64,000 bases of DNA from Amycolatopsis sp. QT-25. Lineage in GTDB: Bacteria; Actinomycetota; Actinomycetes; Mycobacteriales; Pseudonocardiaceae. Each line of letters starts with the position of its first letter. Within the stretch, counting starts at the first letter, position 1. Made by a program: the position numbers and the translations under genes. Below, in pieces: positions 47,860-57,284 of this stretch. Below the pieces are notes generated by a model. The model was not told the DNA's origin. It was given only the letters and a program-made list of their open reading frames with translations, and made no database searches. The DNA is taken from NCBI RefSeq assembly GCF_029369745.1, contig NZ_CP120210.1, positions 3,286,001 through 3,350,000 of the forward strand. Direction: 5' to 3'.

Positions 47860-48798
47860 CTATTTGATGGCGATCGGGTTGATCGGCGACCCGATGGCGT
47901 GCGTGATCTTGAGCGGCGGAGCCGCGAAGAAGAAATCCCAGACGCCGTCGCGGTGACAGTCTTCGGCGAGTTCTTCGAAGTCGAGGATTTCCCCGAGGGA
48001 CATACCCATGTCGCGGATCAGGATCAGGTGCACGGCGAGGAACGCGTCCGGTGACTCGCCCGGCAGCACCTCTATCGCCCAGTTGTCCGAACCGACGGCC
48101 GCCACCTCACGTTCGTGCAGCCAGGCGCAGCATGCCTGCCCGAGACCGGGTTCGCCTGCCATGAACGCCGCCGCATCGCCCTCGCTGAGGAATTTCCGGC
48201 GCCACCCGGTACGGATCAGAAGGATGTCGCCCGTGCCGACTTCGACGCCGCCCTGTTTCTCGCACGCCTCATCGAGGTCTTCCGGCTCGATGACGGTGCC
48301 CGCTTCCAGCCAGTCGACGCCTTTGAGCGCGGCGATGTCGAGAAGCACGCCGCGTCCGGCGATTCCTTTGGCCTGCTTCTCGATGGAGCAGTGCTCGGCG
48401 CCCTTCGTGGTGATGCTGTCGGCGGGAAAGCCGTTGTACAGCAGGCCGTCGTAGTGAACGTGGGCCAAGGCGTCCCACTGTGAGGCGCACTGCAGCGGCA
48501 TGAGGACGTAGTCGTCCGCGAATCTTAAGCCACCGGGGAAGTCCTGTCCGGCGCCGGTCTCCGTCATCAGGTGCTGGGGGTTGCTCCGGAAGGCACCGTC
48601 CTGCGGGCCGCTCTTGTCGAACGGGATACCGAGGTCGAAGATCACTCCTCGGCGGATGAGGCGTCCGGCGGCCACCAGCCGCTCCGGGGTGATGAAGTTG
48701 ATGGTGCCGCGTTCGTCTTCGGGGCCCCAGCGCCCCCAGTTGCGGAGCCGCTCGCCGACGACCCGGAAGTCTTCGAGTCGGGTGTGCTGTCGAGTCAT
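47860..48798 (-). CDS. Cyclase-family (kynurenine-formamidase-like) protein
   Basis: 312 residues from ATG 48798, with GGAGGCGGCA before it. It has the cyclase-family pattern (ERLRNWGRWGPEDERGTINFITP, LMPLQCASQWDALAHVHYDG, VGTGDILLIRTGW, SDNWAIEVLPGESPDAFLAVHLILIRDMGMSLGEI). The His/Asp-rich stretch SQWDALAHVHYD sits where metal-binding residues lie in formamidases. The role is metal-dependent hydrolysis or cyclisation of an unknown amide or lactone. The upstream extension to 48888 is not needed. Confidence 0.85.
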   Translation of the reverse strand: MTRQHTRLEDFRVVGERLRNWGRWGPEDERGTINFITPERLVAAGRLIRRGVIFDLGIPFDKSGPQDGAFRSNPQHLMTETGAGQDFPGGLRFADDYVLMPLQCASQWDALAHVHYDGLLYNGFPADSITTKGAEHCSIEKQAKGIAGRGVLLDIAALKGVDWLEAGTVIEPEDLDEACEKQGGVEVGTGDILLIRTGWRRKFLSEGDAAAFMAGEPGLGQACCAWLHEREVAAVGSDNWAIEVLPGESPDAFLAVHLILIRDMGMSLGEILDFEELAEDCHRDGVWDFFFAAPPLKITHAIGSPINPIAIK

Positions 48799-49175
48799 TG
48801 CCGCCTCCGGCGAGGATTCAGGTACTGGTCGGTTTCCGAGGGGTGAAAGGAAAGCCGGCGTCGAAACGTGCCAGTCGCTGCAGCGCAAGGCTAAGTCATG
48901 TGCCGTTGTCGCTCAAGCAATTGTCCGTGGAACAGCTCCGCGATGAACAGGTGGGCATTTTGTGAGGAGGCCGGGGTACTGTCCGTATCGGCTGCTTCGG
49001 GCGTCCGGCCGGAAGCGCGGGAGGTCGTGAGGGGCGGCTCGCGCGAGTAGCGGGCGGCTGGCCGTGACGAATCCGCCGGGAGGGTGGCTGATGATCACTG
49101 TGGGTGACCTCGGCGAGGGGGTTGACCACCGTCGAGGTGACATTCGGCGGATCCGGCGAAATACTTGGCCGGGGA

Positions 49176-49202
49176 TGTCCTCCCGGGCGGGTTCCGTTCG
49201 TC
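49176..49202 (+). promoter_or_regulatory. Candidate ECF-type promoter for the DGPF/sigma pair
   Basis: TGTCCT and CGTC are separated by 17 bases, 36 bases before the GTG start at 49238. The boxes resemble those recalled for ECF42 autoregulated promoters. Weak evidence. The rest of the gap 48799-49237 has no recognised gene. Confidence 0.3.
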
Positions 49203-49237
49203 GTAGTGGTGAGATGTCCCCGAAGAACGGAGAGACC

Positions 49238-49555
49238 GTGAAGTACATGCTCCTTATCTGTGTCGGTGACGAGGTCGAGGTGCCCCCGGGCACGCCGAAC
49301 ATCGAGCAGTGGCTGGAGAAGGTGGGCAGCCGTCGTCTGCACGGGTCGGAGATGCGGCCGATCAGCGACGCGACGACCGTCCGGACACGCGGTGGCGACG
49401 TCCTGCTGTCCAGCGGGCCGTTCGCCGAGACCGCCGAGCACATCGCCGGCTACGACCTGATCGAGTGCGCCGACCTGGACGAAGCGACCGAGATCGCGGC
49501 CGCGCACCCCGTCGCACACTTCGGGTCGGTCGAAGTACGGCCGCTTCACGAGTGA
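49238..49555 (+). CDS. YciI/DGPF-family protein
   Basis: 105 residues from GTG 49238 behind CGGAGAG. KYMLLICVGDE opens the domain and LLSSGPFAETAEHIAGYDLIE carries the DGPF motif as SGPF. The domain is a ferredoxin-like dimer of unknown chemistry. Its stop overlaps the start of an ECF42-type sigma gene (GTGA), and this pairing is a known signature of ECF42 systems, in which the DGPF protein is usually a regulated target. Confidence 0.93.
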   Translation: MKYMLLICVGDEVEVPPGTPNIEQWLEKVGSRRLHGSEMRPISDATTVRTRGGDVLLSSGPFAETAEHIAGYDLIECADLDEATEIAAAHPVAHFGSVEVRPLHE

Positions 49556-50784
49556 GTTTCGAAGCTGAGATCGCCGCTGTCTTCCGCACGGAGCGGGGTC
49601 CCATCGTGGCGACCTTGATCCGGCTGACCGGTGACTGGGATCTGGCCGAGGAGTGTGTGCAGGACGCCTTCGCGCGAGCGCTCGAGCGCTGGCCGCGCGA
49701 AGGCGTCCCGCGCCGGCCGGGGGCCTGGCTCACCACGGCCGCGCGGAACAACGCGTTCGATCGGTTGCGGCGCAGGGCCAATGAAGCCACGGTGGTGCGA
49801 GAGGCGGCGATTCGTTCCTTGACCGACGAACCGATGGATTTCGACGACAGCGGTATCCGGGACGATCAGCTACGGCTGATCTTCACCTGTTGCCATCCGG
49901 CGTTGCCGCCGGAGGCCAGGGTCGCGCTCACTCTTCGTGTCATCGTCGGCCTCACCACCGCCGAGATCGCGAGCGCGTTCATGGTGAGCGAAGCGACGAT
50001 GACCAAACGGCTCGTGCGCGCCAAGCAGAAGATCCGCAACGCGGGCATTCCCTACCGGGTCCCGCCCGCTCACCTGTTGCCGGAACGCACCGGCGCGGTA
50101 CTCGCCGTGCTGTACCTGCTCTTCAGCGAAGGCTATGCCGCGTCGGCGGGTGCGGAACTGATCCGGCAGCAACTCTGCGCCGACGCGATCCACCTGGCCA
50201 CGACCCTCACCCAGCTGATGCCCGACGAACCGGAGGCGCTCGGCCTGCTCGCGCTCATGCTGCTGCACGACGCGCGGCGAGAAGGCCGTGTGGACGACTC
50301 CGGTGAGCTGGTGCCGTTGGAACAGCAGGACCGCACTCGCTGGGACACCGGGAAGATCGACCACGGCGTCGGACTCCTCGAGACCGCCCTGCGCAGAGGA
50401 AATCCCGGGCCCTACCAGATCCAGGCGGCGATCGCGGCCTGCCATGCCACGGCCGCGGAGACCTCGGCCATCGACTGGGCGCAGATCGCGCAGCTCTACG
50501 GTCAGCTGGTGAGCATGAACCGTTCGGCGGTGGTCGAGCTGAACCGTGCCGTGGCGGTGGCCATGGCCGACGGTCCGGCCGAAGGGCTCGCGCTGGTGGA
50601 CGCGCTGACGGACGCGGGCGAGCTGGACGGCTACCACCTCCTGCCCGCCACCCGCGCCGATCTGCTCCGGCGGATGGACCGGCGAGGCGAGGCCGCGGTC
50701 GCCTACCACCAGGCACTCGTGCTGGCGCCGACGGACACCGAACGGCGCTACCTCGCCAAACGGCTCAGCGAGGTCACGCTCTGA
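49552..50784 (+). CDS. ECF42-type RNA polymerase sigma factor with C-terminal extension
   Basis: 410 residues from GTG 49552. Sigma region 2 (ATLIRLTGDWDLAEECVQDAFARALERWP, WLTTAARNNAFDRLRR) and region 4 (ALTLRVIVGLTTAEIASAFMVSEATMTKRLVRAKQKI) are clear. They are followed by the long helical/TPR-like extension (YLLFSEGYAAS, LALMLLHDARR, LNRAVAVAMADGP, VAYHQALVLAPTDTERRYLAKR) typical of ECF42, which lacks an anti-sigma factor and uses the extension for control. It is translationally coupled to the DGPF gene. Confidence 0.95.
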   Translation: MSFEAEIAAVFRTERGPIVATLIRLTGDWDLAEECVQDAFARALERWPREGVPRRPGAWLTTAARNNAFDRLRRRANEATVVREAAIRSLTDEPMDFDDSGIRDDQLRLIFTCCHPALPPEARVALTLRVIVGLTTAEIASAFMVSEATMTKRLVRAKQKIRNAGIPYRVPPAHLLPERTGAVLAVLYLLFSEGYAASAGAELIRQQLCADAIHLATTLTQLMPDEPEALGLLALMLLHDARREGRVDDSGELVPLEQQDRTRWDTGKIDHGVGLLETALRRGNPGPYQIQAAIAACHATAAETSAIDWAQIAQLYGQLVSMNRSAVVELNRAVAVAMADGPAEGLALVDALTDAGELDGYHLLPATRADLLRRMDRRGEAAVAYHQALVLAPTDTERRYLAKRLSEVTL

Positions 50785-50838
50785 CCATCGCGGTCCCGTG
50801 GTGATGGGCGGCTGACCCGCCCATCACCGGAATGCTTT

Positions 50839-52140
50839 TCACGGCGACCCGATCGTCCTGCTCGAAGACAGGAACCCTCGACCGTCGAAGGAGGGCTGCG
50901 GCCGCTCCAGCCGCCGCAGCCACACCGGCAGGGTCACCAACCCCAGAACGATCATCCCCAGCAAACCGCCGAGGGACGCGACCAAGTTTCCGGACGGGGT
51001 GGTCTGCAAGGCCACGTCTCCCTCCATTCGCTGCACCGGGTCGTACAACGCGAGCGCCGAATGTGCCACCACGGCGACCGCGATCGCCCTCGGCAGGAGG
51101 GTCCCGGTGCGCCAGGCGGCGAAAGTCAGCCACGCCAACGCCGGCACCAGCCAGATGGCGTGGTGCGGCCAAGTCACCGGCGAAACCAGCAAGGCCGTGA
51201 ACCCCACCACCAGCATGCCCACCATGGCCTGTCCTCGCCGGGCCGCCCAGACCGCGGCCGCCAGACCCAGCAGGCCGACAGGCACCGTGACGAACGGTGC
51301 CCAGCCCGGTACGGCCGAAGTCCCGGACAGCCGGGAGAACAACCCGGACAGCGAATGATTCACCAATGCCGGGAAGTCGGAGACCAGACGCTCGGAACTG
51401 GCGAACAATCCACCGAACCAATATCGCCGGGAATCCCCGGGCAGCACCGCGAACGCGATGGCGATCGTGAGCAGCATCCCCGCCACGGCTCGCAGCGCAT
51501 CCCGCCCCCGGCCGATGCAGACCAGGTAAATCACGAAAATCAACGGCGTCAGCTTGATTCCGGCCGCTACTCCGATCGCGAAGCCGCGCCATCGGTCGGG
51601 CAGTGACCGCGAGAAGTCGGTGAGGACCAGCGCCACCACCACCATGTTGATCTGCCCGAGATCGAAATTCACCAGTACCGGGTCGAGCAGAAAATAACAC
51701 GGCAACATCGCCGTCACTACCAGCGTCATGCGTGCTTTCCGGTTCATCACGCCTGCCATGCCGAAGGACATCCACAGTATGGCGCCCAGCAGTACCGCGG
51801 TCGTGAAATTCCAGAGCACCTCGGCGACGGCGCGATCGAACAGGGAGAACGGCACGATGAGCAGTGCCGCGAACGTCGGATAGGCGAACTGCGAGTCCGC
51901 GACGATGCCGGCATGTGCTTTGACGTCGTACATCGAGAGACCGTTCAGCACCGCTTCCCCGGCGGCGTGGTAGACCGCGAAGTCGTTCATCCACCAGGGT
52001 CTCAGCGGTTTGATCACCGTCGCCAGCAGCACGGTCAATGCCACCGACATGGCCACTACGGCACCCACGGTGAATAGGCGATTCCGTGGCTGCTCGCGAT
52101 CCTTCTCGAGATCGTGTGTGGTGACCTCGGGCTCCGGCAT
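50839..52140 (-). CDS. GT87-type mannosyltransferase, polytopic membrane protein
   Basis: 433 residues from ATG 52140. About ten transmembrane helices and a first periplasmic loop with PWWMNDFAVYHAAGEAVLNG, where the Asp is in the catalytic position of GT-C enzymes. The family (DUF2029/GT87) adds alpha-(1->2)-mannose from polyprenyl-phosphomannose to lipomannan or related glycans at the membrane. LDPVLVNFDLGQINM and SPVTWPHHAIWLVPA are typical. GTG codons upstream (near 52179) are alternative starts. It is divergent from the PhyH operon. Confidence 0.88.
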   Translation of the reverse strand: MPEPEVTTHDLEKDREQPRNRLFTVGAVVAMSVALTVLLATVIKPLRPWWMNDFAVYHAAGEAVLNGLSMYDVKAHAGIVADSQFAYPTFAALLIVPFSLFDRAVAEVLWNFTTAVLLGAILWMSFGMAGVMNRKARMTLVVTAMLPCYFLLDPVLVNFDLGQINMVVVALVLTDFSRSLPDRWRGFAIGVAAGIKLTPLIFVIYLVCIGRGRDALRAVAGMLLTIAIAFAVLPGDSRRYWFGGLFASSERLVSDFPALVNHSLSGLFSRLSGTSAVPGWAPFVTVPVGLLGLAAAVWAARRGQAMVGMLVVGFTALLVSPVTWPHHAIWLVPALAWLTFAAWRTGTLLPRAIAVAVVAHSALALYDPVQRMEGDVALQTTPSGNLVASLGGLLGMIVLGLVTLPVWLRRLERPQPSFDGRGFLSSSRTIGSP

Positions 52141-52450
52141 GACCAAACCCCCATCCACGAAAGGCGTCGCGCGAGTCACGACGCACTCGCCGCGGCGACG
52201 CTCTGAGGTCTTCACGGGAGCGGCCTCAGGTGCCGGAAACGTTAACAAGGTCGTTGTTCTCGCGTCAACAAATGGCGTTCCCGGACAGGGCACATCACAA
52301 GGTGGCACCGGCGGCGCGATGGTGCACACTAAATGGAGCGGCGGCCCGAGCCGGAAATCGGCGTGACTTATTCGCCACTGGCCGAACAATGTGTTCCGCC
52401 GCTTTCAATGGGGTGCGTCAACGCGCGACATCGGATCGAAAGGCGTATCA
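52141..52450. promoter_or_regulatory. Divergent intergenic region
   Basis: 310 bases between the GT87 gene and the dioxygenase operon. It must hold promoters for both, but no clear operator or -10/-35 pair could be assigned. Confidence 0.35.
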
Positions 52451-53314
52451 ATGACTCACGTCGACACCGGGTTCACAGGTGCTCCGCCCGAGCCGCTGGA
52501 CGCCGCGATGATCGAGCGATATCGCCGCGACGGCTTTCTGCTGCTCCCGCCGGAATACCTGACACAGACCGTTTTCGACACGATCACCGCCGCGGTGCCA
52601 CGACTGCTGGCGGAGGACAGCCCCCGGCGGATCCTGGAGCGCGACGAGCTCACCGTGCGCTCCGTCTACGGGGTGCACCAGACCGATTCGGTCATGGCCG
52701 AGCTGCCGAGGCTGCCCGCGCTGCTCGGCGCCGCCCGGCAGATCCTGGACGACGACGTGTACGTCCACCAGTCGAAGATCAACCTGAAGGCGCCCTTCGC
52801 CGGTGACCAGTGGGAATGGCATCAGGACTACATCTACTGGTTGCAGAGCGACGGGTTGCGCAAGCCGGATCTGGTCAACGTCGCGATTTTCCTCGACGAG
52901 GTGACCGAGTTCAACGGGCCGCTCACCTTCGTGAAGGCCTCGCACCGGAGCGGTCTGCTCACCAGGATCGGGGCCGACGGCATGCCGCTCGGCTATGAGG
53001 ACGCGCCTGCCTGGGTGGCCACGTTGACAGCCGACGAGAAGTTCCAGGTGGGCACCGCGGTCGTCGAGGAGATGGCCCGTGCCAACGGGCTCGTCAGCCC
53101 GAAGGGACCGGCCGGCTCGATGCTGTTCTTCGACCCGAACATCCTGCACGCGTCGGCTCCCAACATCTCGCCGTTCCGGCGGGCCATGTTGATGTACGTG
53201 TTCAACGGTGTCCGCAATGTCCCTCGTGGCGTGTCGGAGCCGAGGCCGTCCTTCCTGGCCGAACCGGACACGACCCCGCTTCAGCCGCTGTTCTCCGTCT
53301 CCGACTCGAAATAG
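52451..53314 (+). CDS. Phytanoyl-CoA dioxygenase (PhyH) family Fe(II)/2-oxoglutarate hydroxylase
   Basis: 287 residues from ATG 52451. The facial triad is visible as His124-x-Asp126 in WEWHQDYIYW and His233 in DPNILHASAPN, and Arg243 in PFRRAM fits 2-oxoglutarate binding. LVNVAIFLDEVTEFNGPLTF and KASHRSG are typical of the EctD/PhyH branch that hydroxylates free or carrier-bound amino acids and related acids. It leads a three-gene run with an ATP-grasp ligase 11 bases after its stop, so it probably supplies or modifies a building block for that ligase. Confidence 0.92.
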   Translation: MTHVDTGFTGAPPEPLDAAMIERYRRDGFLLLPPEYLTQTVFDTITAAVPRLLAEDSPRRILERDELTVRSVYGVHQTDSVMAELPRLPALLGAARQILDDDVYVHQSKINLKAPFAGDQWEWHQDYIYWLQSDGLRKPDLVNVAIFLDEVTEFNGPLTFVKASHRSGLLTRIGADGMPLGYEDAPAWVATLTADEKFQVGTAVVEEMARANGLVSPKGPAGSMLFFDPNILHASAPNISPFRRAMLMYVFNGVRNVPRGVSEPRPSFLAEPDTTPLQPLFSVSDSK

Positions 53315-53325
53315 GGGTGTTGGCA

Positions 53326-54633
53326 ATGCCGGGAGTGATCGAACTCGTTATCCCGAATCAGGCCGAATACTTTCTGCGGAATCCCGCGCTGCACCTCACG
53401 GGTGAACAACGGGAAGAGGTGATCCGGTTCGGCGGCACCTACGAATGCGAGCATTCGGTGTTCTGGAGCTCGAACCCGCGGATCCTGCTTCTCCCCGCGG
53501 GCTACGACGCCGAGTGGTTCGACGATGTCCACGGCGCGCTCGGTCTGCAGCCGCCGCCGGTGGTGTCCCCGGACGCCCGGTCGGGCCTGCTCGTCCGGGA
53601 TCTGCTGCAGGACGGCGCCGCGCAGGCCGTACTGCGCAAGCACCTGTCCGGATGCGTCCAGGTGAACGTGACGATGACCGGCCCGACCCCCGACATCTAC
53701 CTGCTGGCCGCGATGCTGCGGGGCTGGGGGCTGACGGTCGAACTCGACGGGGTGACCGAAGAACACTACTGGAGCAGCCTGTACCTCGACTCCAAGGTGA
53801 GCTGTCTCGACCTCGCGCGGCAGCTGCCGGGAGTGCTGGTTTCGGACGGGTTGATCGTGGACAACTGGACGGAGCTGGAGGGTGCCGTGGGCGTCATGAC
53901 GGCGCGCCACGGCCGGGCCATCGTCCGGAGCCTGCACGGTGTGGCGGGGAACGGAACCCTCGTCGTCAAGGGCGGCGGCTCGCTGGACACCGTGGCCAAG
54001 GACTCGTTCTTCACCTTCCCGCTCGTCGTCCAGGAGTTCATCGAGCACGCCGGGGATGTCGGCTGCCCCGCGGTCGACGTGCTGGTCGGGGAAGACGGCG
54101 TCGAGGACGTCGTGCTCTGCTCGCTGACGGTCGAGGACGGGCACCTGTTCCGCAGTGTCAACGTCGGTCAGGACGCGTTGCCCGCCGTGTGGGCCGAGCG
54201 GGTGGACCAGGTCGCTCACGACCTGGGCACGGCGGCCCGCGACCTGGGCTACCGGGGCTGGATGTGCGTGGACTGCGTCGCGGGGGCCGACGAGAAGCTG
54301 TACGTGACGGAGATCAACGCGAGGCGAAGCGGGTCCACCCACGCCGGCGGCCTGCTGCGGCTGTGGGGTGCCGAGCGGGACCTCACCCTGTCCGCGCACT
54401 TCATGGTGCCGGTCCCGGAGGGGACGACCTACCGGGAGCACATCAAGCCCGTCTTCGAGCGGTTGTGGGCGTCCGGCGTGCGTGCGTACCCGACCACCGT
54501 GCGGGGTGTCGCCTGGCCCGACCCGATCATCGCGGTGATCGCGGCCGCCCCCACCGCGGACGAGGCGGAACGCATCGTCGCCGGAATCAGGGAGGCGGTC
54601 AGCTCGCATGCCGCCCCGGGGAACGCGTCCTAG
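53326..54633 (+). CDS. PGM1-like ATP-grasp amide ligase
   Basis: 435 residues from ATG 53326 (the frame also offers GTG 53317). A pre-ATP-grasp domain (ELVIPNQAEYFLRNPALHLTG) is followed by the ATP-grasp fold: RAIVRSLHGVAGNGTLVVKGGG, FPLVVQEFIEHAGDVGC, YRGWMCVDCVAGADEKLYVTE and INARRSGSTHAGG with metal-binding Glu/Asn near residue 330. The INARRxGSTH motif and layout resemble the peptide ligase PGM1 of pheganomycin and its relatives in resorcinomycin and ketomemicin clusters. It likely joins a carboxylate to an amine through an acyl phosphate. Partner substrates are unknown and no amidinotransferase is seen here. Confidence 0.82.
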   Translation: MPGVIELVIPNQAEYFLRNPALHLTGEQREEVIRFGGTYECEHSVFWSSNPRILLLPAGYDAEWFDDVHGALGLQPPPVVSPDARSGLLVRDLLQDGAAQAVLRKHLSGCVQVNVTMTGPTPDIYLLAAMLRGWGLTVELDGVTEEHYWSSLYLDSKVSCLDLARQLPGVLVSDGLIVDNWTELEGAVGVMTARHGRAIVRSLHGVAGNGTLVVKGGGSLDTVAKDSFFTFPLVVQEFIEHAGDVGCPAVDVLVGEDGVEDVVLCSLTVEDGHLFRSVNVGQDALPAVWAERVDQVAHDLGTAARDLGYRGWMCVDCVAGADEKLYVTEINARRSGSTHAGGLLRLWGAERDLTLSAHFMVPVPEGTTYREHIKPVFERLWASGVRAYPTTVRGVAWPDPIIAVIAAAPTADEAERIVAGIREAVSSHAAPGNAS

Positions 54634-54667
54634 CCGCCAAGACGAACCCTCTGGAGAGGAAAGGCAT

Positions 54668-55489
54668 GTGAACGGATCCCCTGACGTGTTCGACGCGTTG
54701 CGAGCCGAAGGCGACGCGGTGGACGGGATGGTCGCCGGGCTCGACGCGGAGCAGTGGCGGTCACCCACTCCCGCTCCCGGCTGGACGGTCGCGCACCAGA
54801 TCGCCCATCTGACGGCGACCTTCCGGATGGCGGGCCTCGCGGCGTCGGCCCCCGACAGGTTCGTGGCGGTCATGTCCGAACTCGACGACGACTTCACGAA
54901 GAACGTGGCCAACGCACTCGCCGAGTACCTGGCGGAACCAGTGGACGTGCTGCTCGACCGCTGGCGGCTCGAACGCGAAAGCGCGGCGAAGGCACTCGAG
55001 GCGGTTCCGGTCGGCACACTCGTCCCGTGGCTGGTGAACCCGTTGCCCGCCCCGGTGCTGGCGAGCGCCGGGATCATGGAGTTGTTCGCCCACGGGCAGG
55101 ACATCGCCGACGCGCTCGGCGTCGACCGTGAACACGATGATCTGCTGCTCGGTCACCTGACCGCGTTCGGCGCGCGGACCTGGACCTTCGGCTACCTCTC
55201 CCGCGGTTTGCCGGTACCGGACACCGAGTTCAGGTTCGAGCTGACCGGTGTGTCCGGGACGACCTGGGTGTACGGGCCGGAGAACGCGCCGCAGCGCATC
55301 TCCGGTCAGGCGCGGGACTTCTGTCTCCTGGTGACCCGACGGAGACATCGCGACGACCTCGTGCTCACCGCGAGTGGCGACGAAGCCGAGCATTGGCTGG
55401 ACATCGCGCAGGCCTATCGCGGCCCGGCGGGGGAAGGGCGCGAACCGGGCCAGCACGGCCCAGGGCGTCGCCCGAACCGGAAGGCATGA
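54668..55489 (+). CDS. DinB-like / maleylpyruvate-isomerase-N protein (TIGR03084 type)
   Basis: 273 residues from GTG 54668, preceded by GAGAGGAAAGG. The N-terminal four-helix bundle (DVFDALRAEGDAVDGMVAGL, WTVAHQIAHLTATFRMA, IMELFAHGQDIADALG) has His residues in metal-site positions, as in the DinB/mycothiol-dependent isomerase fold. A C-terminal SCP2-like part (FELTGVSGTTWVYGPENAPQ, RDFCLLVTRRRHRDD) follows. The group may act in mycothiol-dependent chemistry. As the third gene of the PhyH/ATP-grasp run it may be a tailoring or detoxification protein. Confidence 0.82.
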   Translation: MNGSPDVFDALRAEGDAVDGMVAGLDAEQWRSPTPAPGWTVAHQIAHLTATFRMAGLAASAPDRFVAVMSELDDDFTKNVANALAEYLAEPVDVLLDRWRLERESAAKALEAVPVGTLVPWLVNPLPAPVLASAGIMELFAHGQDIADALGVDREHDDLLLGHLTAFGARTWTFGYLSRGLPVPDTEFRFELTGVSGTTWVYGPENAPQRISGQARDFCLLVTRRRHRDDLVLTASGDEAEHWLDIAQAYRGPAGEGREPGQHGPGRRPNRKA

Positions 55490-55558
55490 CGATCATCGTC
55501 TCCGGCGAGGAAGCCGGTTCAGCCGCGGCGATCTCGGCTGAGCGCTCCTCGTTCGCGG

Positions 55559-55612
55559 CGCTCCCGCTCGCGGTCACGGTGCCTCCCGGCGCCGTGACCG
55601 CGAGCGGGAGCG
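55559..55612. terminator. 21-bp perfect hairpin
   Basis: Arms 55559-55579 and 55592-55612 around a 12-base loop, 70 bases after the DinB-like gene. Marks the end of the three-gene run. Confidence 0.8.
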
Positions 55613-55751
55613 CGTGGTGCGCTTCCGATGACCGCGGTGGCTCCCGGTGCCGGGACCACGTCCGGAACATCCGGATCCGCTGCTTCCCCGGCAGCGGCGA
55701 ACACACCCTTCTGGACGGTGTCGCCGTCCACGGCCCGAACCGGTGAAGCCG

Positions 55752-57080
55752 ATGCGGGAACAAGAGAACGACACAGGCGAGACGCAAACCGGCCTCGGCT
55801 CGATGGCCGAGGCCGGTGACGCGGCAGCCGCGGTCGACTTCCGGGCCGAAGCCGGTCGCCGTCCCGTCATCGTCTCCACCGGCGGCCTGATCCTCGACGT
55901 CGCCATCCCGGTCTGCAACGAGGAAACCGACCTCGAGCCGTGCGTCCGCGGGCTGCGCGCCCACCTCGTGGAGCAGTTCCCGTACCCGTTCCGGATCACG
56001 ATCGCCGACAACGGCAGTACCGACGGCACCCTGCGGATCGCCGAACGGCTGAGCCGTGAATTCGACGACGTCGAAGTCCGCCACCTCGAAGAAAAAGGAA
56101 AGGGCCGCGCGCTGCACGCCGTCTGGTCCGCTTCGGACGCTCCGGTGCTGGCCTACATGGACGTCGACCTCTCGACCGATCTGGCCGCGTTCGGGCCGCT
56201 CGTGGCGCCCTTGCTGTCCGGGCACTCCGACCTCGCCATCGGCAGCAGGCTCGCCCACGGCGCGCGGGTGGTGCGCGGACCGAAACGGGAGTTCATCTCC
56301 CGTTGCTACAACCTCCTCTTGCGCGGCACACTGGCCGCCAGGTTCAGCGACGCGCAATGCGGCTTCAAGGCCATCCGCGCCGACGTCGCCGAGCGGCTGC
56401 TCCCGCACATCCACGACACCGGCTGGTTCTTCGACACCGAATTGCTCGTGCTGGCGCAAAAGGCCCGGCTGCGGATCCACGAGGTCCCGGTCGACTGGAT
56501 CGACGACCCCCACTCGTCGGTGGACATCATCGCCACCGCCACCGCCGACCTCAAAGGCATCGCACGCCTGACCAAGGCGACGCTGACCGGTCGGGTACCG
56601 ATCAGCGGCCTGCGCGAACAGCTCGGCCGCGCACCCATCCAGGTCCGGGCGCCGGGCGTGGCACCGAGCCTGGTGCGGCAACTGGTGCGGTTCGCCGCCG
56701 TCGGTGTCGCCAGCACCATCGCCTACCTCGTGCTTTTCCTGCTACTGCGGACGGTCACCGGCGCCCAGCCGGCGAACCTCGTCGCACTGCTGGTGACGGC
56801 GATCGGGAACACCGCGCTCAACCGGCGCCTGACCTTCGGCATCCGCGGCCGGAAAGGCGCCGGGCGGCACCAGTTCCAAGGCCTCGTCGTGTTCGGCCTC
56901 GGGCTCGCGCTCACCAGTGGCGCGCTCGCCCTCGTGCATTCGATGTCGGCCACGGGGCTGCCGCTCGAGATCACCGCACTGGTGCTCGCGAACCTCGCGG
57001 CCACCGTCCTGCGCTTCCTGCTGCTGCGCGGCTGGGTGTTCCGCTCCCGTCGCCGACGCTCCACCGAGCGGGAGAGCTGA
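55752..57080 (+). CDS. Glycosyltransferase family 2 fused to a GtrA membrane domain
   Basis: 442 residues from ATG 55752. Residues 48-270 are a GT2 (DPM1/Alg5-like) domain: LDVAIPVCNEETDLEPCV, ADNGSTDGT, AYMDVDLSTDL (metal-binding Asp) and a GFKAI motif. From about 305 to 430 four helices form a GtrA flippase-like domain (LVRFAAVGVASTIAYLVLF, NLVALLVTAIGNTALNRR). The fusion transfers a sugar from a nucleotide donor to polyprenyl phosphate and may help move the product across the membrane. Likely cell-envelope glycosylation rather than the nearby biosynthesis. Confidence 0.92.
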   Translation: MREQENDTGETQTGLGSMAEAGDAAAAVDFRAEAGRRPVIVSTGGLILDVAIPVCNEETDLEPCVRGLRAHLVEQFPYPFRITIADNGSTDGTLRIAERLSREFDDVEVRHLEEKGKGRALHAVWSASDAPVLAYMDVDLSTDLAAFGPLVAPLLSGHSDLAIGSRLAHGARVVRGPKREFISRCYNLLLRGTLAARFSDAQCGFKAIRADVAERLLPHIHDTGWFFDTELLVLAQKARLRIHEVPVDWIDDPHSSVDIIATATADLKGIARLTKATLTGRVPISGLREQLGRAPIQVRAPGVAPSLVRQLVRFAAVGVASTIAYLVLFLLLRTVTGAQPANLVALLVTAIGNTALNRRLTFGIRGRKGAGRHQFQGLVVFGLGLALTSGALALVHSMSATGLPLEITALVLANLAATVLRFLLLRGWVFRSRRRRSTERES

Positions 57081-57213
57081 CCCCGGCACCGTGCGCCGAG
57101 CGCACCGGGCCCGTTGCCCGCAGGGTCGTGAGTGGTGAAGACACCTCATCGAGGGCCGAGCCGACCAAGGCGTGCTCGTCCGCCGGAACCGGGAAGGGGC
57201 GGTCAACGCCAAG

Positions 57214-57247
57214 AAGGCGCTCGCTCCGTCTCCTGAGCGAGCGCCTT
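57214..57247. terminator. Bidirectional terminator
   Basis: AAGGCGCTCGCT (57214-57225) pairs with AGCGAGCGCCTT (57236-57247), followed by TTC. It lies between convergent genes. Confidence 0.85.
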
Positions 57248-57284
57248 TCGTCCAGCGGGCCGGTCTTCACCTGGAGCGGACCGA

